From the NCBI RefSeq assembly GCF_016107625.1, contig NZ_JABASV010000003.1, positions 1 through 64,000 on the forward strand: a stretch of 64,000 bases of DNA. The letters run 5' to 3'. Below are positions 17,445 to 25,688 of this stretch, one piece after another (positions within the stretch are counted from its first letter, which is position 1; the number at the start of each line of letters is the position of its first letter). Under the pieces are notes generated by a model that was given only the letters and a program-made list of their open reading frames with translations, was not told the origin of the DNA and made no database searches. The stretch comes from Vreelandella alkaliphila (GTDB lineage: Bacteria; Pseudomonadota; Gammaproteobacteria; Pseudomonadales; Halomonadaceae). A program made the position numbers and the translations under genes.

Positions 17445-18269
17445 ATGAATAAGTCTCCTTACTACGCCCCTACGGGGGGGCATCCGCCACAAACACAGCT
17501 AACCGCTGACCGTGCCGTGTTCACAGAAGCGTATGCGTTGATTCCCAAAGGCGTGATGCGCGATATCGTCACCAGCAACTTGCCTTTCTGGGAAGGCACT
17601 CGGTTATGGGTGCTGGCGCGTCCGCTTTCAGGCTTTGCTGAAACGTTCTCTCAATACATTATGGAAGTACAGCCTGAGGGCGGCAGTGAAAAGCCGGAGC
17701 TAGACCCCCAGGCCGAAGGCGTACTGTTCATTGTGGAAGGTGAGTTAACGCTTACTCTGGCGGGTGAGCGCCACACGATGCGCCCCGGTGGCTATGCGTT
17801 TCTTCCCCCAGGTAGCCACTGGCAAGTGCGCAATGAGTCATCTGCTCCCGTACGTTTTCACTGGGTGCGTAAAGCGTATCAGTTTGTGGAGGGGCTAGAC
17901 GTACCGAAGGCTTTTGTCACCAATGAGCAAGACATTGCTCCCCTCGAAATGCCGGGAACCGAAGGTCGCTGGGCAACCACGCGCTTTGTTGATCCTGCTG
18001 ATGTGCGCCATGACATGCACGTCAATATCGTGACTTTTCAGCCAGGTGGCGTGATTCCTTTTGATGAAACTCACGTGATGGAGCATGGGCTTTATGTGTT
18101 GGAAGGGAAGGCGGTGTATCACCTTAACCAGCAGTGGGTTGAGGTAGAGGCTGGCGACTTTATGTGGCTTCGCGCATTCTGCCCTCAAGCGTGTTACGCC
18201 GGCGGCCCAGGGCCATTCCGCTACTTACTGTACAAAGATGTCAACCGCCACGCCGCACTCAAGCTCTAG
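17445..18269 (+). CDS. allE: (S)-ureidoglycine aminohydrolase (bicupin)
   Basis: A 274-residue double-cupin enzyme converting (S)-ureidoglycine to (S)-ureidoglycolate and ammonia. The first cupin includes VLFIVEGELTLTLAGERH and FLPPGSHWQV. The second has FDETHVMEHGLYVLEGKAVY, with the Glu/His metal-binding set expected for manganese. ATG 17445 is used because it begins just after puuE with AAAAGG upstream. The frame extends 26 codons back into puuE without a ribosome site. The enzyme implies an allantoate amidohydrolase (AllC) upstream in the pathway, but none is encoded here. Confidence 0.93.
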   Translation: MNKSPYYAPTGGHPPQTQLTADRAVFTEAYALIPKGVMRDIVTSNLPFWEGTRLWVLARPLSGFAETFSQYIMEVQPEGGSEKPELDPQAEGVLFIVEGELTLTLAGERHTMRPGGYAFLPPGSHWQVRNESSAPVRFHWVRKAYQFVEGLDVPKAFVTNEQDIAPLEMPGTEGRWATTRFVDPADVRHDMHVNIVTFQPGGVIPFDETHVMEHGLYVLEGKAVYHLNQQWVEVEAGDFMWLRAFCPQACYAGGPGPFRYLLYKDVNRHAALKL

Positions 18270-18286
18270 CATTGAGCTCAGGCGGT

Positions 18287-18324
18287 TAAGTTCTGGTATA
18301 TAAGTTCTGGTATATAAGTTCCGG
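18287..18324. repeat. 14-bp tandem repeat, 2.7 copies
   Basis: TAAGTTCTGGTATA occurs twice head to tail (18287-18300, 18301-18314), followed by the partial copy TAAGTTCCGG. It lies in the 112-base gap between the aminohydrolase gene and allA. Confidence 0.85.
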
Positions 18325-18381
18325 CGTTGGCTGCTTCGCTGTGTTGTTATCCGGAGAAGCAGCCTATTTTAGGATTTTATA

Positions 18382-18873
18382 ATGATTAAATTGATAGCCG
18401 AACCGCTAACAGCTGAGGCGTTTACGCCTTTCGGCGATGTGATAGATGCCCGTACGTCGGCGTCGTTTCCCATTAATGCAGGTCGTACCCAGCGTCACCA
18501 CGACCTAGCACGTGTAGAAACGCTAGGTGACAACGCCCATACGCTGATTAATATTTTTGTCAGCCAGCCGATTACGTTACCGTTGGAATTAACTTTCTTA
18601 GAGCGCCACCCTCAGGGTAGCCAGGCCTTTATGCCGCTGCATCAAGAGCGCTTTATTGTGGTGGTAGCCCCCCCTGGCGACACTATTAACGCTGCAGATG
18701 TACGCGCGTTTGTTACTGATGGCCGTCAGGGCGTCAATTATCGGGCAGGCACCTGGCATGCTATTCAGTCGGTGCTTGAGCGTGAGGGCGAGTTTTTAGT
18801 GGTAGATAGGGGAGGTGATGGCAATAACTGCGATGAGTACTCGCTTGATATTACCGTTACTCTAGGCGAATAA
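18382..18873 (+). CDS. allA: Ureidoglycolate lyase AllA
   Basis: A 163-residue ureidoglycolate lyase, splitting (S)-ureidoglycolate into glyoxylate and urea. Family segments are EAFTPFGDVID near the start, LTFLERHPQGSQAFMPL, ERFIVVVAPPG, NYRAGTWHAIQSVL with the active-site histidine, and FLVVDRGGDGNNCDEY. Length matches E. coli AllA (160). It is the terminal pathway enzyme of the puuE run. Glyoxylate produced here converges with the product of GlcDEF at the left of the window. Confidence 0.95.
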   Translation: MIKLIAEPLTAEAFTPFGDVIDARTSASFPINAGRTQRHHDLARVETLGDNAHTLINIFVSQPITLPLELTFLERHPQGSQAFMPLHQERFIVVVAPPGDTINAADVRAFVTDGRQGVNYRAGTWHAIQSVLEREGEFLVVDRGGDGNNCDEYSLDITVTLGE

Positions 18874-18965
18874 CTTGCGCTAACAGCATACGGTTGTCAT
18901 CTTGCTCAGGTTAGCTTTTGACTGAACGAGAAAAATAGAGCGCACATTGCGCGTAGGAGACCAGC

Positions 18966-19814
18966 ATGTCACAAGCCCACCGTTTGCCAAAACTACTCAA
19001 AATGCTGCGTCACTACGACGATCCAGTCAGCGGTGCGGATTTGTCTGAAGCGCTAGGTATACCGCTGAGTGTTCTCTACAAAGATATTGCTGTGCTTAGA
19101 GCCGTTGGGGTCGAGATTGTTAGTGAACCAGGCCAAGGCTATGTGCTCCCGCCTAGCGCTCAATTACCTCCCCCAACGCTTTGCGAGCCAGCCGCCGAAC
19201 GGTCTGACGAACTGGTTTTCTATACGCATCCCCTTTCGCGGGGAGGCATTGTGCACTGGATGCTTGAAGAGCTTGGTGTGCCTTATCGCTTAGTGGTCCT
19301 GGAGTACGGGGCCACAATGCATTCGCCAGACTATTTAGCCATCAACCCGATGGGCAAGGTGCCGGCTATTCGCCACGGTGAGCGAGTGGTCACGGAGGCT
19401 GCCGCTATCTGTGCTTATCTTGCCGATGCCTTCCCCGAGGCGGGTTTGGCACCGCCGCTTTCAGCAAGAGACGACTATTATCGCTGGCTATTCTTCGCTG
19501 CTGGGCCGCTAGAAGCTGCTGCCTCGCTTAATAGCTTGGGCTTCCAACCTAATGCAGAGCAGCGGATGCGGCTAGGTTCTGGCGACTTTGCGACGGTGAT
19601 TGAGGCTCTGGCTGCGGCCGTCAATGGACGCCGCTACATCGCTGGTGATGCTTTTAGCGCCGCCGATGTTTATGTCGGTTCCCACATTGGATGGGGAATG
19701 CAGTTTGGAACCCTTCCACGCCGTCCTGAATTCGAACATTACTGGGCGGGGATGCAAAACCGTCCTGCACGACAGCATTGCGAGATGTTCATCCAGCAGG
19801 CATTGGCACAGTAG
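18966..19814 (+). CDS. HTH-glutathione S-transferase fusion
   Basis: A 282-residue protein in two parts. Residues about 4-64 form a DeoR/HTH_11-type winged helix (RLPKLLKMLRHYD, LSEALGIPLSVLYKDIAVL, EIVSEPGQGYVLP). Residues about 79-275 are a complete GST: ELVFYTHPLSRGGIVHWMLE, a KVPAI cis-Pro segment with VTEAAAICAYLADAFPE, and a helical C-domain with RRYIAGDAFSAADVYVGSH. In YafY-like regulators this HTH precedes a WYL domain, whereas here a GST takes that place. ATG 18966 has an AGGAGA box, and there is no in-frame break or likely internal start. It may be a redox- or ligand-responsive regulator. Function unknown. Confidence 0.85.
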   Translation: MSQAHRLPKLLKMLRHYDDPVSGADLSEALGIPLSVLYKDIAVLRAVGVEIVSEPGQGYVLPPSAQLPPPTLCEPAAERSDELVFYTHPLSRGGIVHWMLEELGVPYRLVVLEYGATMHSPDYLAINPMGKVPAIRHGERVVTEAAAICAYLADAFPEAGLAPPLSARDDYYRWLFFAAGPLEAAASLNSLGFQPNAEQRMRLGSGDFATVIEALAAAVNGRRYIAGDAFSAADVYVGSHIGWGMQFGTLPRRPEFEHYWAGMQNRPARQHCEMFIQQALAQ

Positions 19815-19819
19815 TTGCC
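19803..19819 (+). promoter_or_regulatory. Candidate sigma-54 promoter for pyk-mod operon
   Basis: TTGGCACAGTAGTTGCC fits the -24/-12 consensus TGGCAC-N5-TTGC, with exactly 10 bases between the GG and GC doublets. It overlaps the stop of the HTH-GST gene and lies 93 bases upstream of pyruvate kinase. No sigma-54 activator gene is nearby, and a chance match in the end of a gene is possible. Confidence 0.4.
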
Positions 19820-19911
19820 CTGTAAATGGTGACGCGCCAGAGGTAGTTGTCCCCACGCTGATGAACGCTTATTAAGTTTTTATTCTCATTCTATTAATAA
19901 TTAGGAAAATT

Positions 19912-21396
19912 ATGAACGCACTGCACTTCTCTTCGATCCGTCGTACTAAAATTGTCGCCACCCTGGGCCCCGCCAGCGACCGGGAAGGTGTCTTAGAAGC
20001 CATGTTAGCGGCGGGTGTTGATGTGGTGCGTTTAAATTTCTCGCATGGCACCGCGGATGATCATCGTCGACGCTTAATGCGCGTGCGCGAAATTGCTGCT
20101 CAGCTGGGCCGAAGTGTCGCGGCGCTGGGTGACCTTCAAGGCCCTAAAATTCGCATCGCGCGTTTCAAAGAGGGCGCTGTGGTTCTTCAAGAGGGCCAGC
20201 CGTTTATTCTCGATATGGCGCTTGATGGTGATGCGGGCGATGTGCACCAAGTGGGCTGCGACTACAAAACCTTGGCGCAAGATGTGACGACCGGTGACCG
20301 CCTACTGCTAGATGATGGTCGTGTGGTACTGGATGTCACACGAGTAGATGGCCAACAGGTACACACCGACGTGGTTGTGGGCGGTAAGCTCTCCAACCAC
20401 AAGGGTATTAACAAACAGGGCGGTGGACTTTCTGCTCCCGCGTTGACCGAGAAAGATAAAGTTGACCTAAAAACCGCTGTTGAAATTGGTGTCGACTACC
20501 TTGCTATCTCATTCCCCCGGCATGCGGAAGATATGTTAGAGGCGCGCCGTCTACTCGGTGAAGCAGGTAAAGATATTGGCTTAGTTGCCAAGGTAGAGCG
20601 TGCTGAAGCCGTAGCGGATGAGGCAACCCTTGACGGCATTATTGAAGCATCAGAAGCGGTCATGGTGGCGCGTGGCGATTTAGGGGTTGAGATTGGCGAT
20701 GCCAAGTTGGTCGGCGTGCAGAAGCGCATGATCAAGCGCGCGCGTTCGCTTAACCGCGCTGTGATTACTGCCACGCAAATGATGGAAAGCATGATTTCTG
20801 CGCCGCTGCCTACCCGCGCAGAGGTATTCGACGTTGCCAACGCAGTACTGGATGGCAGTGATGCGGTAATGCTTTCCGCCGAAACGGCTGCAGGTGATTA
20901 CCCACTGGAAACCGTTGAGGCTATGGCACGAGTATGCTTAGGCGCCGAACGTGAGAAAACTGCCCAAGAGTCAGGACACCGTATTCATGAAGGCTTCTCA
21001 CGGCCAGACGAAACCATTGCACTTTCGGCAATGTATGCTGCCAATCATATGAAAGGCGTTACTGCGATTGCCTGTATGACCTCCTCGGGTTATACGCCGC
21101 TAATTGCCTCGCGTATTCGTTCAGGCTTGCCTATTGTAGGACTTGCCCATACCCCCATTGCTCAACGCCGTATGGCGCTTTATCGTGGTGTGGTATCACT
21201 GCCGTTTGATACCACAGCTATGAGTGCCACAGAGTTGAATGACGAAGCACTGACGCTGCTGGTCAAACAGGGTGTTGTTAAGCTTGGCGATCATGTGATA
21301 CTGACTCGAGGTGATCATATGAATGCTCATGGCGGCACCAACACCATGAAGATCATGGCAATTACCGAGCAGCATATTGAGCAAGCGCAGCGCTGA
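19912..21396 (+). CDS. pyk: Pyruvate kinase
   Basis: A 494-residue pyruvate kinase: phosphoenolpyruvate plus ADP to pyruvate plus ATP. The N-terminal [54 protein letters not shown] and the signature [21 protein letters not shown] are all present, followed by the C-terminal allosteric domain. AGGA precedes ATG 19912. The stop is 3 bases before modA, an unusual partner. In other bacteria pyruvate kinase genes of this type sit with glyoxylate/glycerate genes, which would suit the glyoxylate made by the preceding pathway. Confidence 0.96.
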   Translation: MNALHFSSIRRTKIVATLGPASDREGVLEAMLAAGVDVVRLNFSHGTADDHRRRLMRVREIAAQLGRSVAALGDLQGPKIRIARFKEGAVVLQEGQPFILDMALDGDAGDVHQVGCDYKTLAQDVTTGDRLLLDDGRVVLDVTRVDGQQVHTDVVVGGKLSNHKGINKQGGGLSAPALTEKDKVDLKTAVEIGVDYLAISFPRHAEDMLEARRLLGEAGKDIGLVAKVERAEAVADEATLDGIIEASEAVMVARGDLGVEIGDAKLVGVQKRMIKRARSLNRAVITATQMMESMISAPLPTRAEVFDVANAVLDGSDAVMLSAETAAGDYPLETVEAMARVCLGAEREKTAQESGHRIHEGFSRPDETIALSAMYAANHMKGVTAIACMTSSGYTPLIASRIRSGLPIVGLAHTPIAQRRMALYRGVVSLPFDTTAMSATELNDEALTLLVKQGVVKLGDHVILTRGDHMNAHGGTNTMKIMAITEQHIEQAQR

Positions 21397-21399
21397 TTG

Positions 21400-22167
21400 A
21401 TGCGAATCCTGCTATTAACGTGTTTACTGTTTGTTACTGCGCCTGTGTTTGCAGGCGCACCTATCATTGCGGCTGCTTCTAATCTGCAGTTTGCGTTGGA
21501 AGAGGCTGCGCAACGCTTTACTCAGCAAACGGGTCATGCTCTGCGCCTCAATTTTGGTTCCTCCGGAAATTTTCGCCGCCAAATTGCTCAAGGAGCCCCC
21601 TTTGAGTTGTTTCTCTCGGCGAACGAAGCCTTTGTACAAGCGCTTTATCAAGAAGGCCACGTCGATAACGAGGGCGTTATTTATGCCCGTGGTCGGCTGG
21701 CGTGGGCGCAGCCTAAAGGAAAGTACCCACCCCCCGATGCACACACGCCGCTTGCTGGTGTTCATGAGGCGATTGCCGCACTTGAGGAGGGGCAGCGTCA
21801 GCGTATCGCGATTGCCAGCCCAGAACATGCGCCTTACGGAGTTGCTGCCCAAGAGGTATTGCAAAAGGCTGGGTTGTGGGAAACTACCGAGCCATTGCGT
21901 ATTCAAGGTGAAAATGTGTCGCAAACGCTGCAGTTTGCCCTGTCGGATGATGCTCGCGGTGGGTTAGTGGCGAACTCTTTGGTGCTGGCTTCAACACTCA
22001 GCGAGCGAAGTGAGTTTGTCTTGATTCCCGAAGCGTGGCACACGCCGTTGCGTCAACGTATGGTACTTACACCTCAGGCAGGAGAGGTGGCACAGGCTTT
22101 CTATGCATGGCTTCAGCAAGCAGACGCGCAGGCTATTTTGCAACAGTACGGTTTTAATACAGATTGA
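21400..22167 (+). CDS. modA: Molybdate ABC transporter, periplasmic binding protein ModA
   Basis: A 255-residue periplasmic molybdate-binding protein. A signal peptide (LLLTCLLFVTAPVFAGA) is followed by the family opening IIAAASNLQFALEEAAQRF, NFGSSGNFRRQIAQGAPFELF and IASPEHAPYGVAAQEVLQKAG. The ATG at 21400 is taken rather than the TTG directly before it. It begins 3 bases after the pyk stop and its own stop overlaps the modB start by one base, so the genes are translationally linked. It may also bind tungstate. Confidence 0.95.
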   Translation: MRILLLTCLLFVTAPVFAGAPIIAAASNLQFALEEAAQRFTQQTGHALRLNFGSSGNFRRQIAQGAPFELFLSANEAFVQALYQEGHVDNEGVIYARGRLAWAQPKGKYPPPDAHTPLAGVHEAIAALEEGQRQRIAIASPEHAPYGVAAQEVLQKAGLWETTEPLRIQGENVSQTLQFALSDDARGGLVANSLVLASTLSERSEFVLIPEAWHTPLRQRMVLTPQAGEVAQAFYAWLQQADAQAILQQYGFNTD

Positions 22168-22835
22168 TGGACTGGACGGCGCTCTCGGTATCGCTGCGCT
22201 TAGCAGGCTTGACCTGCCTCTTTTTGCTGCCCGTTGGGGTGTGGTTAGGTCGTGCATTGGCTACCGCACATTTTCGCGGCAAAGGGCTGTGCGAAGCGCT
22301 AGTGGCGTTGCCGTTAGTGTTGCCACCCACCGTGCTCGGCTTTTATTTGCTACAGCAATTTGGCCGCGACGCACCCTTGGGCAGCGTTTGGGCCTCGTTC
22401 ACAGGGGGCGGGCTCAACTTCACTTTTAGCGGTATCTTGCTAGCCTCATTAATCGCTAATTTACCTTTTGCAATTCAGCCTATTCAGCGGGCGTTTGAGA
22501 ATGTGCCCACTAATCTGCGTGAAGCGGCTTGGTGCAGCGGGCTGAGCCCTTGGCAGACCTTTTTGCGCATTGAACTACCGCTGGTATGGCCAGGCATTCT
22601 TTCCGCTATCGCATTAACATTTGCCCATACATTGGGAGAGTTTGGGGTGATTTTAATGGTCGGTGGTGCGATTGATGGGGAAACCCGCACGTTAGCGATT
22701 GCTATTTATGATCGGGTACAGGCGTTTGATGAGCAGGGGGCCGCACGTATGTCAGCGCTGCTGCTATTGGTGTCGTTAACAACCCTAGGTCTGGTCTACG
22801 GGCTTGCAGGCAGGCGCAGGTGGGTTCGTGGCTAA
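22167..22835 (+). CDS. modB: Molybdate ABC transporter, permease ModB
   Basis: A 222-residue inner-membrane permease with about five or six hydrophobic segments. The family start WTALSVSLRLAGLTCLFLLP, the LVLPPTVLGFYLL segment, and the EAA-type cytoplasmic loop LREAAWCSGLSPWQTFLRIE that docks with ModC are visible. The TGATG junction gives a one-base overlap with modA, and the end overlaps modC. Confidence 0.95.
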   Translation: MDWTALSVSLRLAGLTCLFLLPVGVWLGRALATAHFRGKGLCEALVALPLVLPPTVLGFYLLQQFGRDAPLGSVWASFTGGGLNFTFSGILLASLIANLPFAIQPIQRAFENVPTNLREAAWCSGLSPWQTFLRIELPLVWPGILSAIALTFAHTLGEFGVILMVGGAIDGETRTLAIAIYDRVQAFDEQGAARMSALLLLVSLTTLGLVYGLAGRRRWVRG

Positions 22836-24033
22836 AGTGATCACTGGTAGCGGACTGGAGGTAATGGCCAAGCAGCGTAGTCCGATACCACTGGACGCGG
22901 CATTTAGCTGCCCAGCGGGCGAGCTTCTAGCGCTGGTGGGCCCGTCCGGTAGTGGCAAAACCACGTTACTGCGTACTATCGCTGGCCTATATCAACCAGA
23001 GCAGGGCCATGTGGCATGTTTGGGCAGCACTTGGTTAGCAACTGAACGGCGCTACTCGCTTACCCCCCAGCAGCGAAAAATCGGCATAGTGTTTCAAGAT
23101 TATGCACTGTTTCCCCATCTTACTGCACTAGCGAATGTCCAGCTTGCCCTGGGACATCTTCCCCACTCTGAACGTACGCTCCGTGCGAAGCAGTGGCTTG
23201 CCAATGTGCGTTTGGAGGGGCTGGAAAAGCGCTTTCCCAGCGAACTTTCTGGCGGCCAGCGCCAACGCGTGGCGCTGGCACGCGCCTTAGCGCGTGAGCC
23301 GCAGGTATTATTGCTAGATGAACCCTTCTCAGCTGTTGATCAGGTGACCCGACGCCGGTTGCAGCGAGAACTGGCGCTGTTGCGTCAGCAAATATCGATT
23401 CCCATTATCTTGGTTACCCACGATTTAGAAGAAGCCACTGCACTAGCAGATCAAATCTGCGTGCTGCATAACGGCGTAAGTCTTCAGCAGGGGAGCCCCG
23501 AAGCACTATTTCGGCGGCCTGCCTCGCCGCTGGTGGCAAGGCTTTTAGATCGCCACAATATTTTCGAGGGTGAAGTGACCAGTGTTAATGGCCAGAAACG
23601 GCTGCAGTGGGGGGATCGCTACTTAGAGGTTGCCGTAGGCCTTTCTGATCTGCCGCAGGGTGAGAGAGTAACCTGGTACTTACCGCCTTCCGATATTGTG
23701 CTGCATCGCCGTGATCGACCTTCACAGGGTGAGCGCGAAAACCCTGTGGCCGCTACTGTGCATGAAATGGTCGTTCTTGGCGGTATCACCTCAATCTCGC
23801 TGCGTGTTTTGCATGGCGATATGCTACGTTTCGATATTGCCACCCATGCCGCTAGGCGCAACCAGCTAGCACTGGGAGAGCAGGTATATGTGTCACTGCT
23901 TGCTGCAGGCATTCATATTATGTCAGGAAAACATGTTGCTATGTCGTCACGCCATATGTCCTCAAATAACCTGTCTTCAAATAGCCAGTCTTCTACTAAT
24001 ATGCCCTCTCATCATAAAAGGAACTTGTCATGA
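22828..24033 (+). CDS. modC: Molybdate ABC transporter, ATPase ModC
   Basis: A 401-residue ATPase of the molybdate importer. Walker A is GPSGSGKTT (38-46), the signature is LSGGQRQRVALARA, Walker B is VLLLDEPFSAVD, and the switch histidine is in ILVTHDLEEA. A C-terminal mop/TOBE domain follows to about residue 363. The last ~25 residues form a polar five-residue repeat tail not seen in standard ModC (352 residues in E. coli). GTG 22828 overlaps modB by 8 bases; a TTG at 22804 is an alternative. Its stop overlaps the next gene as ATGA. Confidence 0.93.
   Translation: MAKVITGSGLEVMAKQRSPIPLDAAFSCPAGELLALVGPSGSGKTTLLRTIAGLYQPEQGHVACLGSTWLATERRYSLTPQQRKIGIVFQDYALFPHLTALANVQLALGHLPHSERTLRAKQWLANVRLEGLEKRFPSELSGGQRQRVALARALAREPQVLLLDEPFSAVDQVTRRRLQRELALLRQQISIPIILVTHDLEEATALADQICVLHNGVSLQQGSPEALFRRPASPLVARLLDRHNIFEGEVTSVNGQKRLQWGDRYLEVAVGLSDLPQGERVTWYLPPSDIVLHRRDRPSQGERENPVAATVHEMVVLGGITSISLRVLHGDMLRFDIATHAARRNQLALGEQVYVSLLAAGIHIMSGKHVAMSSRHMSSNNLSSNSQSSTNMPSHHKRNLS
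23941..24015 (+). repeat. 15-bp degenerate tandem repeat in 3' end of modC
   Basis: Five 15-base units encode MSSRH, MSSNN, LSSNS, QSSTN and MPSHH, a Ser/Asn-rich tail after the TOBE domain. The units share the pattern xTGTCxTCAAATAxC but have diverged, suggesting an old slippage expansion that stayed in frame. Confidence 0.8.
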
Positions 24034-24554
24034 CTGTTACTCGCCGTCAGCTACTGAAGACGTCTTTGGGAGTTTCACTAGCGGCGAGCTTACCGTTGCC
24101 GCTGTTGAGCGCCTGGGCTGATGAATCTCGCCAAGCCTCGACATTGCCGCTGGCGATTCACAGCCAGGAAGGCCCGCATCGATTAGACGTTGAAGTGGCC
24201 GAGACCGCCGCTCAGCGACAGCGCGGCTTAATGGAGCGCGAGCACCTGCCTGAAGCGCGTGGCATGCTATTTCGGTTTGAGAGCGAACAGCCCGCTGGCA
24301 ACGCCTTTTGGATGTACCGCACGTTAATCCCGTTGGATATTGCTTTTATTAACGGAGAAGGGCGCATTGTGGCGATCAACACCATGCAACCCTGTGCGTC
24401 TGATACCCCCCGTGAGTGCCCCGCTTACCCAGCCGGTGCGTCTTACCATGCCGCGCTGGAGGTTAACGCAGGCTACTTCGCTGAGCGCGGTATCCAGGTG
24501 GGCGACTGCGTATCAGTCCCTGCTTTGGCAGGGTTTTGCCGCCCTGATGCATAG
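24030..24554 (+). CDS. DUF192-family exported protein with twin-arginine signal
   Basis: A 174-residue protein with an N-terminal TRRQLLKTS twin-arginine motif and hydrophobic stretch (SLAASLPLPLLSAWA), then a DUF192 domain: VEVAETAAQRQRGLMEREHL, GMLFRFESEQPAGNAFWMYR, TLIPLDIAFINGEGRIVAI and a C-terminal VGDCVSVP strand. DUF192 proteins are small secreted proteins of unknown function. The start overlaps the modC stop by four bases (ATGA), so it is translated from the mod transcript. A Tat route would suit a folded or cofactor-bearing protein. A link to molybdenum is only suggested by position. Confidence 0.85.
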   Translation: MTVTRRQLLKTSLGVSLAASLPLPLLSAWADESRQASTLPLAIHSQEGPHRLDVEVAETAAQRQRGLMEREHLPEARGMLFRFESEQPAGNAFWMYRTLIPLDIAFINGEGRIVAINTMQPCASDTPRECPAYPAGASYHAALEVNAGYFAERGIQVGDCVSVPALAGFCRPDA

Positions 24555-24572
24555 TGTGCCGATACCGGCGTA

Positions 24573-25439
24573 CTACAGTGGCTTTGCTGGGCGACGCTTA
24601 CCAACGTTGAGTACGATCAGGGCAATACCGGCTACCACAAGCCCCCCGCCTACCAGCTTATGAATACCTAGGCTGTCGCCCATCAACAGCGCGCCCAAGC
24701 CAACAGCAAGTACTGGCACCAGCAAGGTCATTGGCACCACGCGATTCACAGGATGGCGGCGTAGTAAGGCATACCAAATGCCGTAAGCAACAATTGATGA
24801 CATTACCGCGGTGTAAGTCATCGCTCCCCACCCGCGCCAACTCGCTTGCTGAATGGCCTGCCACTGGCCAGTTTCAAATAGCCAAGACCCTAACGCGACC
24901 TGAGGAATCGCAAACAGCGCTACCCAACCCGCCAGTGCTAAGGGAGCGATAGGCGGACCGCGCTTAATCAACAGTTGGGAAACTGCCCAGCCAAAGGCGC
25001 TTAACAAAAGAATAGTCAGCGGCAGTGGTGAGGGCAGCGTTGGTCCTCCAGCGAGCACAATAACGCCAGCGAAAGAGAACAGCAGCCCCGCGATGCGTTT
25101 TGCCCCCAGTTTTTCTTTAAGAAACACCACCGCCAGTAGCGTGGCAAAAGGCGTGCCCATCTGCACCAGCAGTGCTCCAGTGCCTGCTTCTGCTTGGCCT
25201 AAGCCGATAAACAGCAGCGCAAAATGTAGGCTGCCAAATGTGAAGGAGAGTAAGAGCAAAAAAGGCAACTGAGCTCGAGCGACAGGGTAGAAAGGCACTA
25301 ATAGAGCAGCGACCAGCACAAAGCGCAGGGTCGTCATTAGTAGTGGCGGTAGCTCCGCCACGCCCACCTTTATGACAATGATATTCAGCGCCCAAATGGC
25401 GATGACGAATAGGCCTAACAACAGGTCGCGTAGTGGCAC
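24573..25439 (-). CDS. EamA/DMT-superfamily exporter
   Basis: A 288-residue drug/metabolite transporter with ten predicted membrane segments in two EamA repeats (about 5-130 and 142-280). The opening LLLGLFVIAIWALNIIVIKV and the late SIVAYGIWYALLRRHPVNRV...LLVPVLAVGLGALL resemble EamA/YdeD, which exports cysteine pathway metabolites in E. coli. The substrate here cannot be read from the sequence. It is convergent with the DUF192 gene (18-base gap) and divergent from the TRAP operon. Confidence 0.85.
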   Translation of the reverse strand: MPLRDLLLGLFVIAIWALNIIVIKVGVAELPPLLMTTLRFVLVAALLVPFYPVARAQLPFLLLLSFTFGSLHFALLFIGLGQAEAGTGALLVQMGTPFATLLAVVFLKEKLGAKRIAGLLFSFAGVIVLAGGPTLPSPLPLTILLLSAFGWAVSQLLIKRGPPIAPLALAGWVALFAIPQVALGSWLFETGQWQAIQQASWRGWGAMTYTAVMSSIVAYGIWYALLRRHPVNRVVPMTLLVPVLAVGLGALLMGDSLGIHKLVGGGLVVAGIALIVLNVGKRRPAKPL

Positions 25440-25688
25440 GTTGATATCCGTTGGTAACGATTTAACAGTGGCTTTAGCATATCAGTAAGCGCTACTGCAG
25501 CGTAATGGCACGGTGTTCATCCACCTGCAGTTAACGGCGAAATGCTAACGACCGGCTTCCTTTAAACTCATGAGTGCCTACAATAGAGCGTTGCCTGCTT
25601 TAGCGCTTATTTTGTAGCAAACAGAGGCACACTGTGGGTAGATAATAGATATCGCTGGATACCAACTGATAAAAAAGGATCGACAATA

